A stretch of 42,843 bases of DNA, taken from an uncultured Erysipelotrichaceae bacterium (lineage in GTDB: Bacteria; Bacillota_I; Bacilli_A; RFN20; CAG-826). This document shows, piece after piece, positions 33,220 to 41,396 of this stretch. The stretch is taken from assembly GCA_902802365.1 (NCBI GenBank), contig CADCLZ010000001.1:75393-118235 (forward strand). Direction: 5' to 3'. The notes beneath the pieces were generated by a model. It made no database searches. It was given only the letters and a program-made list of their open reading frames with translations, and had not been told where the DNA came from. The position numbers and the translations under genes are program-made. Position 1 is the stretch's first letter, and each line of letters begins with the position of its first letter.

Positions 33220-34601
33220 TGGCTAAATTCGCCTCTTTCCCCAAAGAACCCGTGCACGGCGTATGCCGCGACCTTACCTATGAAGGAAGAGGCGTGGTTG
33301 CTTTTGGCGAGGAGGTCATCTTCGTCCAAGGGATGTTCCCTGGCGAAGAAGGCGACGTCCAAATCCAGTACCGGAGAAACAGCAACCTGTTCGGGAAAGT
33401 CAAAAAACTCGATCAGGTTTCCCCGGACCGCGTCGAGCCTCGGTGCAAGATCTGCTCCAGTTGCGGCGGCTGCCAATTTCAGCAATATGCCTACCCTGCG
33501 CAGCTGCTTTTTAAGTCGAACAAAGTCAAAGAGCAATTCCGGAAGATCGGCCATATGGACGTTGATGTGCTGCCGACGATCGGGATGGACGATCCCTATT
33601 ACTATCGGAACAAGATCCAAATGCCGTTTGGCCGCGACATCAAGGGTCAGATCTACTGCGGCTTCTACAAAGAGAACTCGCACATCATCGTCCCGGTGAA
33701 CGAATGCTTTATCGAAGATAAACGCGCGGTCCATATCCTCGATGTCTTGAAGAAGCTCTTAAAAAGTTTTCGGATCGCCCCTTATGATGAGGACCGTCAT
33801 GAAGGCGTCCTCCGTCATGCGCTTATCCGCACTTCCTATTACGAAAAGCAGATCATGCTGGTTTTGGTGACCGCGGTCGATGTCTTCCCCTCGCGCGGCA
33901 ACTTCGTGAAAGCGTTATTGAAGGAATGCCCGGAGATCACCACGATTGTCCAAAATATCAATCCTCGGTCAACCAACGTCATTCTCGGACAGAAGCAATA
34001 TGTTCTCTTCGGCAAAGGCTATATTGAAGACTCCTTATGCGGGGTGAAGTTCCAGATCTCCGCGAAAAGCTTCTATCAGACGAACCCCGTGACGACCGAA
34101 AAGCTATACACGTATGCGATGGAATGCGCGAAGCTTAGCAAAGAAGACGTCGTTTTGGATGCCTATTCCGGCATCGGAACGATCGGATTGGTCGCCGCCA
34201 AATACTGCAAAGAAGTCCTTTCGGTCGAAATCGTCGAAGAGGCGGTGCGGGACGCGGAACGGAACGCGCGCCGAAACCATATCGAGAACTTCAAAGAAGT
34301 CGCCGACGACGCCTCGGCCTTCATGGTCCGGATGGCAAAGCAGAATATCCCCTTGGACGTTTTGTTCATGGACCCTCCGCGAAAGGGCTCAGATCAAAAG
34401 TTCTTGGACGCCGTCTTGAAACTGAAGCCGAAACGGATCGTCTATATTTCCTGCGACCCTTCCAGCCTAGCCAGGGACTGCAGCTACATCAATAAATCCT
34501 ATCAAATCGAATCGATTCAGCCTTTCGATATGTTCCCGCATACCACACACGTTGAAACAATTTGTTGCTTATCCTTAGCAAATAAAAAGGCTCAAAAATA
34601 G
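33219..34601 (+). CDS. rlmD: 23S rRNA (uracil-C5)-methyltransferase, RumA/RlmCD type
   Basis: This family makes m5U in 23S rRNA; in Gram-positives one enzyme can modify both U747 and U1939. The 460-aa protein has an N-terminal TRAM region, the iron-sulfur cysteines in CKICSSCGGCQFQ near 72-84, the SAM-binding DAYSGIGTIGL, the catalytic-region DPPRKGSD and ISCDPSSLARD with the nucleophilic Cys. Its start is coupled to the metG stop. It is the last gene of native composition before the AT-rich block. Confidence 0.93.
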   Translation: MAKFASFPKEPVHGVCRDLTYEGRGVVAFGEEVIFVQGMFPGEEGDVQIQYRRNSNLFGKVKKLDQVSPDRVEPRCKICSSCGGCQFQQYAYPAQLLFKSNKVKEQFRKIGHMDVDVLPTIGMDDPYYYRNKIQMPFGRDIKGQIYCGFYKENSHIIVPVNECFIEDKRAVHILDVLKKLLKSFRIAPYDEDRHEGVLRHALIRTSYYEKQIMLVLVTAVDVFPSRGNFVKALLKECPEITTIVQNINPRSTNVILGQKQYVLFGKGYIEDSLCGVKFQISAKSFYQTNPVTTEKLYTYAMECAKLSKEDVVLDAYSGIGTIGLVAAKYCKEVLSVEIVEEAVRDAERNARRNHIENFKEVADDASAFMVRMAKQNIPLDVLFMDPPRKGSDQKFLDAVLKLKPKRIVYISCDPSSLARDCSYINKSYQIESIQPFDMFPHTTHVETICCLSLANKKAQK

Positions 34602-34646
34602 TGAAAAAATAGTGAAATTTTTGTGAAACTTATCAAAGGAATATCT

Positions 34647-34684
34647 CGCCAGAATTAGCTAATAAGTCAACCGGCGTTTTTTTT
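34647..34684 (+). terminator. Weak terminator after rlmD
   Basis: CGCC and GGCG (4 bp) enclose about 22 nt containing the palindrome ATTAGCTAAT, followed by eight Ts. The stem is short, so the call rests mainly on the T-run and position. Confidence 0.35.
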
Positions 34685-34739
34685 CTATAAATAAAATAAA
34701 AGTATGATTGCGCGTAAACATATGCGATAGTCATAAACT

Positions 34740-34824
34740 TATTTACTTCGTAAATAGGCTGATAACTCGCTTTTTGCGCGAATCAACTCGTGAACTTGGT
34801 TATTTAAAAATTCGCCGATAAAGT
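34740..34824 (+). promoter_or_regulatory. Inverted repeat and promoter before the XRE regulator
   Basis: TATTTAC / GTAAATA (34740-34756, 3-nt loop) is a perfect 7-bp inverted repeat. A promoter TTGGTT (34796-34801), 17 nt, TAAAGT (34819-34824) follows, then AAGGAG before the ATG. The repeat could be an operator for the XRE protein. Confidence 0.4.
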
Positions 34825-34854
34825 GAATATTGTTAGGGAAGGAGATGTCCGTAT

Positions 34855-35766
34855 ATGACACTTGGTCAAAAAATTAAAAAGTTAAGAACCGAAAAAAGTT
34901 TAACTCAAAAAGATCTCGCGGATCAATTACACGTCACTTTCCAAACTGTCAGTAAATGGGAAAGTGGTACTAACGAACCTGACATAGCGACATTAAAGGA
35001 ATTATCTAAATTCTTTGGTTGTTCTTTTGATTATCTTTTAAATGATGATGAAGAAACACCAAAAGAAGAAGAAAAACCAGAACCAGAAGTTGTGGTAAAA
35101 GAAGTTCCTGTCATTAAAGAAACTATTATTGTCCATCAAAACGAGGCACACGTGTGTGCTAAATGTGGATTAGATATCCCCGAAGATGAATTAGTTTCTG
35201 AAGACGTTACTAAAAAAGAAAGACATGGACGACACACAAGAACCGTTTCTATTGGCCAAACCTATTATCACAAACATTGTTTAGAAGAAGTTAAGAAAGA
35301 AAGAGCGGAAGCTGCACGTAGAGCCAAGATTGCTAGAGCATCATCTAGTAAAAAGAAATGTTTTGGCTGGGGAATTGCTGCAGGTGTTACAGGTTTAGGC
35401 ATCGCTTTAGCAATATTTCTCACTCATACTGATGCTGTTAACCCAGCTCTGGGCGTCCTATTTAGTGTTTTAATTGCTTATGGAATGTTTGCAATGCTTT
35501 ATTGTATTCTTTCTGGCTCATATATCGGCGATGTATTTGTATGGTGTGCGGGCTTATCCATTAAATTCCCTGGACTCATATTTTCATGGGATTTAGAGGG
35601 TTTTGCGTGGTTAATTGCTATGAAAATATTATTTGCAATACTCGGATTCTTAATTGGTGTATTTGCATTATTATTCGCAATAGCGTTCTCTGCGGCTTTA
35701 GGGATGGTCTCGTTCCCATTTGTATTAATTCACAACGTTCGTACTGATTACGTAGATGCTTTTTAG
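34855..35766 (+). CDS. Membrane-anchored XRE regulator with zinc-ribbon-like segment
   Basis: A 303-aa protein with unusual architecture. Residues 1-66 are a clear XRE/Cro helix-turn-helix (IKKLRTEKSLTQKDLADQL, then SKWESGTNEPD). An acidic Glu/Pro linker follows (about 67-95). Residues 100-145 hold CAKCG and, further on, YYHKHC, a CxxC...HxxC set that could bind zinc. A basic Ala/Arg stretch leads into hydrophobic segments near 170-190, 200-225 and 245-295, ending in the cytosol or membrane. It would tie DNA binding to a membrane signal. The lipoprotein gene follows after 13 bases with AGGAGG, so the two form an operon. The ligand is unknown. Confidence 0.85.
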   Translation: MTLGQKIKKLRTEKSLTQKDLADQLHVTFQTVSKWESGTNEPDIATLKELSKFFGCSFDYLLNDDEETPKEEEKPEPEVVVKEVPVIKETIIVHQNEAHVCAKCGLDIPEDELVSEDVTKKERHGRHTRTVSIGQTYYHKHCLEEVKKERAEAARRAKIARASSSKKKCFGWGIAAGVTGLGIALAIFLTHTDAVNPALGVLFSVLIAYGMFAMLYCILSGSYIGDVFVWCAGLSIKFPGLIFSWDLEGFAWLIAMKILFAILGFLIGVFALLFAIAFSAALGMVSFPFVLIHNVRTDYVDAF

Positions 35767-35779
35767 GAGGGCGTGATAA

Positions 35780-38224
35780 ATGAAAAAGAAATTGTTATTC
35801 TTGGTTCCTGCATTATTAGGAATGTTCTTATCAGCTTGTAATACTGGAGGTGGCTCAACCACTCCACCAAGTGTTGATCCAGGTGGTGGAATTGAACCAG
35901 AAGGAGATCCAACAAAGACTGATTTTACTGGTGTTACTTTTGAAAGTGCTACATATACATATGATGGCCAACCCCACATTCTTGCTGAAGTGAATGGTGC
36001 ACCAGAAGACACTAACATTACTTACACCGGTAGAAATGAATATGTTGATGCCGGCACATATGAAGCAACCGCTAAATTGGTCAAAGATGGATATAACGAT
36101 AAAACATTAAATGCTACATTAACCATTAATAAAGCCACATTCACCGGTTATACCTACGAAAGCAAATCGGTTAAATATGATGGCGCTGAGCACATTAATG
36201 ACATTCAATTAGTTGGTATCCTTCCTCAAGGGACAACCACGAATGAAGTTGTAAAAGACTCTAATGGTGAAATTGTCACTAGTGCAATTGAAGTAGGAAC
36301 ATATGATTACACATGCACAATCACCAACAGCAATTTCGACACATTAACATTAACTGCTCAATTAACAATTAAGGCCGAAAAGAAAGACATGCCTGTATTT
36401 GTTGGCAGCGATGGAACCGTTTATTTTGCTAATGGATTACACAATGCATATTTATATTCTTTGACTGGCTCCGAACTAAATTTAATCGATTATTCTTCCC
36501 CAAAAGAATTCAATAAGTACAATTCTTCTTCAGCTTTATTTATTGCTGGTTCTACCTTATTAAATTCCGTTAAAGAAGTTAAAAGTGGAACATCAAGTGT
36601 TTTATATACCGATAGCAATATCGATGATTTTGTAAAACAAAGCGACACTGTTTATTACTATTCTTGCAACGCTTTAAAAGCTGCTAAATCTGGCATTTAT
36701 AAAGTTGATGCCACCGATTCTAATAATGAACCAGTAGTAACCAAAGTTTTTGAAGGCAAAACAGATAACCTAGCCATTTATGGTGGAAATCTCTACTTCA
36801 CAAACGGCAATGATCATAATTATTTATACAAAATGAATCTTTCTACCAATGCTACATCATTAGTGATGGAAGAAAAGGTTCATGAATTTACAATTAATAG
36901 CAATAAATTATATTGCACAGTTAACGGCTTAATTAATGATTATATTGGTTATTTAGATTTATCTAGTTCTTCGACAACGCCAACCAAATTAACAAATGCC
37001 GCTGGCGAATTCTTAACTGTAAAGAGCGGCTATTTATATTACAACTACACTGATTTATTCTCCGCTATTGATTCTTCAGTTAAAGGTATCTGGAGAATTA
37101 GCACAAGCGGTGGACAACCAGAACAATTATTAGCCAATGAAGGTGTTAATGGCTTTGATGTTGAATCATCTACATCATTAGTTTATGTTGATGCCACTAA
37201 TTTACATTTATATCGCTATAACACTTCAACAAAAGCAAGTACTGACCTATTAGATGGCTTTGTTGCTCCTGAATCCACTCCACTTAATACTGGTGGTCAA
37301 ACTATCTCTTTAGGCACAAAAACATACACTTTAAATATGTATGCTGGAAAAACTTTATATGTCTATGATGAATCCAGTAAGAGAAGTTCACAATTTACAA
37401 CTAATAAGGTTGAAGATTTCTACATTTACAATGGAATCATGTATTTCAACCAAGTCACAATGTTAACTAATAACGATTTATATGCAGTTAATTTAACAAT
37501 GGGTGGAGAAGCTGAAAAACTTAATTCCAACGATGTGAGAAATATGACAAGTGATGGCACATATTTATATGCTACTCATTACAATTGGGCTGGCACGGCT
37601 GGTGGTATGTCTAGAATGAGACTTGATGGCAGTGAATATGTTAAGTTCTCAGAAGTTAATGGTGCTAAGAATTTAACCGTCAAAGATAACAAACTTTATT
37701 ACATCAACTGTGGAACTGGTCAAGATAATGGATATATCGAATATGTTTCTACCAGTGACATCACAGCAACCACAGAAGATTTAGCTGGTACAAAATTGTC
37801 TAACAATATTAAGGAAGTTAAACAATTTGCTTTTGATGGAGATAATATCTTCTACATATATAACGGTATAACTGAAAACTCTGTTAGAAGAACCGATTTT
37901 GCTTCTTTAAGCGAAGGAACTAAATTAGCTTCTTCAAAAACTAATCCAAATGAGATTTTACTTAATGGAAATTATGTTTATTACTATTCTTATGCTGTGA
38001 CCGCTGCAAGTAGTGCCGGTTTCTATAGAGTAAGAAAAGACGCTACTGCTGATGGCGCTCAAGAATTATTGGTTGGATATGATTCCAAATATTACGGATC
38101 CAATTTATCAATTTCTGATTCAGGAAATCTTTACTTCTTGAATTACATTCCCAAATTAGTTTTAGGTGATGCCCATTTCTATCAAATCAATCTTTCTAAT
38201 AAGGCAGTAACTAAAATTAACTAA
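35780..38224 (+). CDS. Large lipoprotein with Ig-like (MBG-type) and propeller-like repeats
   Basis: An 814-aa predicted surface lipoprotein. The signal ends LSAC (Cys20), followed by a Gly/Ser/Thr/Pro linker. Two MBG-type Ig-like modules follow, about 45-120 and 121-205, each with the YDGxxH...GxYxxT pattern (YTYDGQPH, VKYDGAEH) and ending in LTI(N/K)KA-like strands. From about 206 to the end, repeats of the form GxLYFxN...LYKxNL/S resemble DUF5050-type beta-propeller blades. It is likely an extracellular binding protein anchored to the membrane. It is co-transcribed with the XRE membrane regulator, which could sense its state. Codon use is strongly AT-rich. Confidence 0.85.
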   Translation: MKKKLLFLVPALLGMFLSACNTGGGSTTPPSVDPGGGIEPEGDPTKTDFTGVTFESATYTYDGQPHILAEVNGAPEDTNITYTGRNEYVDAGTYEATAKLVKDGYNDKTLNATLTINKATFTGYTYESKSVKYDGAEHINDIQLVGILPQGTTTNEVVKDSNGEIVTSAIEVGTYDYTCTITNSNFDTLTLTAQLTIKAEKKDMPVFVGSDGTVYFANGLHNAYLYSLTGSELNLIDYSSPKEFNKYNSSSALFIAGSTLLNSVKEVKSGTSSVLYTDSNIDDFVKQSDTVYYYSCNALKAAKSGIYKVDATDSNNEPVVTKVFEGKTDNLAIYGGNLYFTNGNDHNYLYKMNLSTNATSLVMEEKVHEFTINSNKLYCTVNGLINDYIGYLDLSSSSTTPTKLTNAAGEFLTVKSGYLYYNYTDLFSAIDSSVKGIWRISTSGGQPEQLLANEGVNGFDVESSTSLVYVDATNLHLYRYNTSTKASTDLLDGFVAPESTPLNTGGQTISLGTKTYTLNMYAGKTLYVYDESSKRSSQFTTNKVEDFYIYNGIMYFNQVTMLTNNDLYAVNLTMGGEAEKLNSNDVRNMTSDGTYLYATHYNWAGTAGGMSRMRLDGSEYVKFSEVNGAKNLTVKDNKLYYINCGTGQDNGYIEYVSTSDITATTEDLAGTKLSNNIKEVKQFAFDGDNIFYIYNGITENSVRRTDFASLSEGTKLASSKTNPNEILLNGNYVYYYSYAVTAASSAGFYRVRKDATADGAQELLVGYDSKYYGSNLSISDSGNLYFLNYIPKLVLGDAHFYQINLSNKAVTKIN

Positions 38225-38250
38225 TTAGAAATATTCGCAAAAGAAAATAA

Positions 38251-38290
38251 GCCACATCTCCTCAAAATAACGAGGATTTGTGGCCTTTTT
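38251..38290. terminator. Terminator after the lipoprotein gene
   Basis: GCCACA ... TGTGGC with an inner CCTC/GAGG-type extension forms a long stem (38251-38284), followed by CTTTTTCTT on plus. On the minus strand TTATTTTCTTTT follows, so it could also end a converging transcript. Confidence 0.85.
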
Positions 38291-38291
38291 C

Positions 38292-38450
38292 TTAATAAGT
38301 GACAACTTTGTAATGCAGTTTTTCTGGTCTATAAGTTCTATCGTAAGTGACCAAGCCTTCTAATAAAGGAGCCTTATCAATTGCGTATGACCGTAAAGCA
38401 ATGAACGATATGACGATGACTATGAGGTAAATACAGAAATAGTAGATCAT
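38292..38450 (-). CDS. Possible 52-aa membrane peptide
   Basis: Read by hand on the minus strand: ATG at 38450-38448 and TAA at 38294-38292. The first 19 residues are hydrophobic (MIYYFCIYLIVIVISFIAL), followed by a polar, basic tail, so the product could span the membrane once. It ends against the terminator at 38251-38290. There is no Shine-Dalgarno, and upstream elements are weak. It may be a true small protein, a remnant or chance in AT-rich DNA. The rest of the 38225-38593 gap holds only this, the terminator and the fic promoter. Confidence 0.35.
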   Translation of the reverse strand: MIYYFCIYLIVIVISFIALRSYAIDKAPLLEGLVTYDRTYRPEKLHYKVVTY

Positions 38451-38532
38451 AGTGATTAAATTCAAAATCTTACGAAGAAAATAGCTACTTTAGACGGCCA
38501 AATTGGAAGCACTGTAACGGCAAAAGTGATAT

Positions 38533-38581
38533 TTGGATTTAGGGAACAAAATCTTTATAATGAAAGCGAAATGTTCCCTAA
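38533..38581 (+). promoter_or_regulatory. fic promoter with perfect 10-bp inverted-repeat operator
   Basis: -35 TTGGAT (38533-38538), 17-nt spacer, -10 TATAAT (38556-38561). TTAGGGAACA (38539-38548) and its exact reverse complement TGTTCCCTAA (38572-38581) flank the -10, one arm in the spacer and one just past the expected transcription start. A dimeric repressor could bind here; as RNA only the second arm and at most the loop would be transcribed, so a DNA operator is favoured. The Shine-Dalgarno AAGGA follows. Confidence 0.7.
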
Positions 38582-38593
38582 GAAGGATATCAA

Positions 38594-39535
38594 ATGGAAA
38601 ACACAGTTATTCAAATTCAAGAACTATTAAATAGACGCGCTGAACTACAAGCCCGTTTAAACCTTTTGCCGTATGATGGCACTCCTGAAATTAAAACGAT
38701 TTCTAACAAGAAATATTTGTATATCCGCAAAAGAGAATTAGATAAAGTTAAATCCACCTATGTTGGTGAATATAGTGATGAACTCCATAACACCTTATTA
38801 AGAAATAATGTTGAAGCCAAAACCCTTCGCAAAGAAATTAGACAAATTGAAAAACAATTAGCGGTATTAGGCTATAAAGAAGAAGACTTATCGGAAAGAG
38901 TCGTTCTCAATCTAGATTTTGCTCGTTCTAATATGAAGAAGATCATTTATGATCAAGCCGTACTAGAAGGAGTGAGCACTACTTTTCCTGACACCGAGGC
39001 AATTATTGATAATGGCATTGTTAAAAATGTTAAAGCAGAAGACGTTCAAAAAATCATTAATCTAAAGCATGCCTGGCAGTTCATCTTGGACAAAGATGTT
39101 ATTCAAGCACCAAGCGATTATTATTTAGCCTCTTATATTGCTAGATTAGTTAACGAGGGATTATTAGCCATTCCTGATGGAGGAAGGATAAGAGGTGTAC
39201 CAGTGACTATTGGAGGTTCGTCATATATCCCTCCAATCCCTTTTGAAGATAAAGTTAAACAAGATATTAAAGACCTATTAGATTCTAATTTAGATGATAT
39301 TAATAAAGCCGTTGAACTCTGCCTGTATGTCATGAAGAGACAAATATATAACGACGGAAATAAAAGAACCGCAGTGGTGTACGCGAATCATTATCTTATT
39401 TCTAAAGGGCAGGGGTTATTAGTTATTGACTACAGTAAAGTTGATGATTTTAAAAAGCATTTAGTTAATTATTATGAAGATAAGGATTTAATTTCCATCA
39501 AGTCTTTCTTAAAAGATTGTTGGATGAAATTTTGA
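38594..39535 (+). CDS. Fic domain protein with Gln replacing the catalytic His
   Basis: Fic proteins transfer AMP or related groups to target hydroxyls. The 313-aa protein has an N-terminal charged helical region (1-100), a class II-like inhibitory helix with Glu125-Gly126 in LEGVSTTFPDTEAII, and the Fic loop QIYNDGNKRTA at 250-260. The canonical motif is HxFx(D/E)GN(G/K)R, so Gln250 stands where the His base should be while Asp254, Asn256, Lys257 and Arg258 are kept. The C-terminal SKGQGLLVIDYSKVDDF fits Fic-fold helices. It may be inactive as an AMPylase, use another chemistry, or act as a regulator. It is alone under a promoter with a perfect inverted repeat. Confidence 0.85.
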   Translation: MENTVIQIQELLNRRAELQARLNLLPYDGTPEIKTISNKKYLYIRKRELDKVKSTYVGEYSDELHNTLLRNNVEAKTLRKEIRQIEKQLAVLGYKEEDLSERVVLNLDFARSNMKKIIYDQAVLEGVSTTFPDTEAIIDNGIVKNVKAEDVQKIINLKHAWQFILDKDVIQAPSDYYLASYIARLVNEGLLAIPDGGRIRGVPVTIGGSSYIPPIPFEDKVKQDIKDLLDSNLDDINKAVELCLYVMKRQIYNDGNKRTAVVYANHYLISKGQGLLVIDYSKVDDFKKHLVNYYEDKDLISIKSFLKDCWMKF

Positions 39536-39567
39536 TATATTGTCATCGCGGAGAAGCCTTATGATAA

Positions 39568-39831
39568 ATGTCAAAATCGACAACGATATTTAGGCTTCAT
39601 AATCAATATCGAAAAAACAAAGAATCATTAAATTTGGTTGATGAGATTTCTTTGGTGGTCGCCCCTTACATCCAAAGGACTTCGAATTACAAGAACTTCG
39701 TCGATGTCGAGCGCCTTTTGACCATAAATACCGCTTCTTGGAAGCAAAGCCTTTGGGCGATGACGGGTCTGGCTACTTTTCAAAAGAAACAAAGGCTAAA
39801 AAGCGAGTTTCTACTTGTTAGGCGTCTTTAA
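39568..39831 (+). CDS. Hypothetical 87-aa ORF spanning the composition boundary
   Basis: An open frame from ATG 39568 to the stop at 39831. The first 25 or so codons are AT-rich like the block to the left; from about 39640 codons become native in style (TTC GTC GAT GTC GAG). No family is recognised and no Shine-Dalgarno is present. It may be the 3' remnant of a native gene fused to the end of the acquired block. The 39536-39872 gap otherwise holds only the leader of the next gene. Confidence 0.3.
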   Translation: MSKSTTIFRLHNQYRKNKESLNLVDEISLVVAPYIQRTSNYKNFVDVERLLTINTASWKQSLWAMTGLATFQKKQRLKSEFLLVRRL

Positions 39832-39872
39832 CATTTTGGGAGAAATAAGTATAGTTTTCATGGAGAAAAACC

Positions 39873-40508
39873 ATGAGCAAGAAATATGGCCCAAAGAAGA
39901 TGATGAACTCCTCAAGGTTCGTGGATCTTTTGGATGGCATGAGCCAAGAAGACCTTGATAAAGTCGCGGATAAAATCGGGGTTTATGTCAAAGAAAACCC
40001 CGAATATTGCGACAAAGGGAACTATCGGCACCTCTCTAACATTTTCACCTGCATGGCTATTTATCGGACTTTGATTGAAAAAGGGAAAAGTCCTCAGGAA
40101 GCCGAAGAAATCACCTTCAATGCGATGTATCAATATATGCAAAAGCAGCGGAAAACCTTCCAAAGGCTTTCCAAGAAAGGCTGGTTCTGGGGGCTTATCA
40201 AGAAGATCGTCCCGCTTGGCTTTAAAAAAGGAAGCGGCTATGGCTGGGAATACGCCTGGCATAAAGACGACCCGAAGAACCAGTTCAATTTCGAATGCAG
40301 GAGATGCATTTATCAGCAGCTTTTCAAGAAATATGACTTAGTCCGTTTTGGGCCGAAATTCTGCTATAACGACATCGTCGTTTATGGCGAATTGGATCGA
40401 ACCGATTTCAAGAGGACCAAAACCCTATGCCGCGGCGACGAGGAATGCGACTTCAAATTCGTGCGTTACAAAAAAGACGAGAAATTTGAAAGAAGCCAGA
40501 GCGTTTAA
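39873..40508 (+). CDS. ATC hydrolase-like protein (L-2-amino-thiazoline-4-carboxylate hydrolase family)
   Basis: A 211-aa soluble protein. The C-terminal half resembles the ATC_hydrolase family of Firmicutes: FNFECRRCIYQQLFKKYDL, GPKFCYNDIVVYGEL, then FKRTKTLCRGDEECDFKF, where the paired cysteines and the final CDFxF are typical. Most members have no demonstrated ATC hydrolase activity, so the name denotes the fold family. The N-terminal half is helical and charged. A Shine-Dalgarno GGAGA precedes the ATG, with TATAGT (39852-39857) as a likely -10. Codon use is native. Confidence 0.75.
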   Translation: MSKKYGPKKMMNSSRFVDLLDGMSQEDLDKVADKIGVYVKENPEYCDKGNYRHLSNIFTCMAIYRTLIEKGKSPQEAEEITFNAMYQYMQKQRKTFQRLSKKGWFWGLIKKIVPLGFKKGSGYGWEYAWHKDDPKNQFNFECRRCIYQQLFKKYDLVRFGPKFCYNDIVVYGELDRTDFKRTKTLCRGDEECDFKFVRYKKDEKFERSQSV

Positions 40509-40554
40509 ATCCGAAGAAACTTTTCATAACTTTTTATCGCACGCCAAAGAAAAA

Positions 40555-40570
40555 CATCCTTTTAAGGATG
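40555..40570. terminator. Terminator between convergent genes
   Basis: CATCC / GGATG with an AT-rich centre (CATCCTTTTAAGGATG). On the minus strand TTTTTCTTTGG follows, serving the gene at 40604; on plus CTTGTCTTTTTAT follows, serving the gene at 39873. Confidence 0.7.
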
Positions 40571-40603
40571 CTTGTCTTTTTATAAAAGATTGATGGGCGA
40601 GGT

Positions 40604-41122
40604 TTAATCGCCGCTGGAGAAGGAAACGCTCGATCCTTCTTGGTTCCTGCGGTCCAAAATGCAATCAATCGCGATCACGAGGGCGCAGAAGAAGGCCTGG
40701 TCTTCGCTATCATCGATCGTCAAGACGAAGGAGTCGCGGAGCGAGACCCTGCGGGCGACGTGCCCAACATCGGCGCCGTTTTTCGTGACGCGGAAGTTGA
40801 AATCGAGGATGTTGCCGTCGAGGACGATCTCTTCGGGATAGCGATCCACGGTGAATTTGCTGCGAAGGGAGAGGAATTTCTTGGAGATGCGGCAGATGAT
40901 CTGCTTGTTCTCCGGATTGATGATGAAGGCGCGGCGGGTGAAGAGCCTCCAGAACTTGTTGCGGATGATGAAAAGCAGCTTGCCGTTTTTATCGTAGAAC
41001 CGCTTCTTGTGGGTGAAGGTGAAGATGTTGCCCTTCACTTCATAGATGTGGTTGTCCGCCATATCGGTGATGTAGGAGGATCCGCCGAGGGTGATCCATT
41101 TGTTTCTGATTTTGTATTCCAT
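40604..41122 (-). CDS. LURP-one-related / YxjI family protein
   Basis: A 172-aa protein with the tubby-like LOR fold pattern: short beta-strands such as MYEVKGNIFTFTHKKRF-type repeats (IYEVKGN, KLLFIIRNKF, FTVDR, ILDFNFRV) and a hydrophobic C-terminal helix region (AFFCALVIAIDCIL). The Bacillus homologue YxjI has no established function; scramblase-like folds are related. It is transcribed toward the ATC-hydrolase-like gene. TATAGA lies 8 nt upstream of the ATG with AGAGG overlapping it, so both leaderless and Shine-Dalgarno starts are possible. Confidence 0.8.
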   Translation of the reverse strand: MEYKIRNKWITLGGSSYITDMADNHIYEVKGNIFTFTHKKRFYDKNGKLLFIIRNKFWRLFTRRAFIINPENKQIICRISKKFLSLRSKFTVDRYPEEIVLDGNILDFNFRVTKNGADVGHVARRVSLRDSFVLTIDDSEDQAFFCALVIAIDCILDRRNQEGSSVSFSSGD

Positions 41123-41396
41123 AAAGAACCTCTATAAGATTTTGCCACAGCCCCTTTTTCTAAAAAAAGAGTTTTTTATCATACACGTACGCCCGCGTAC
41201 ATATTTTCTTTTCTTATATATGCGATCGCCCGCAGATGTTCATTTCCAAGGCGTTTTAGAAAAGAAAATGAGGGAAAACAATATTTTCGGAGGGAGAAAA
41301 AACCAGAGAAAAGAAGAAATTTTCAAGAAAATAAATATATTTTAAAAAATCTTTTGAAGAAATTACTCCGATCACAAGCCACTTTTTAGGTTTTTC
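41123..41396. other. AT-rich gap before the structured RNA
   Basis: No credible gene. It holds the putative promoter of the minus-strand YxjI-like gene near 41131 and a small inverted repeat GTACG / CGTAC (41187-41200). The rest is A-rich sequence leading into the promoter of the downstream RNA. Confidence 0.6.

Larger units (their letters stand above)
34602..39640. other. AT-rich, probably acquired block
   Basis: Between the rlmD stop and about 39640, base composition is visibly AT-rich and leucine is mostly TTA, whereas genes on both sides use CTC/TTG/CTT and GC-ending codons. The block holds the XRE membrane regulator, a large lipoprotein, a possible small membrane peptide and a Fic protein. 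No integrase, transposase, tRNA or flanking direct repeat was seen, so the mode of entry is unknown. Because gyrB looks chimeric, a contig join should also be considered. Confidence 0.7.

Noticed and set aside
38539-38581. The fic inverted repeat as an RNA terminator or riboswitch
   Set aside because: The first arm lies upstream of the predicted transcription start, so both arms would not be in the same RNA from this promoter, and there is no T-run.
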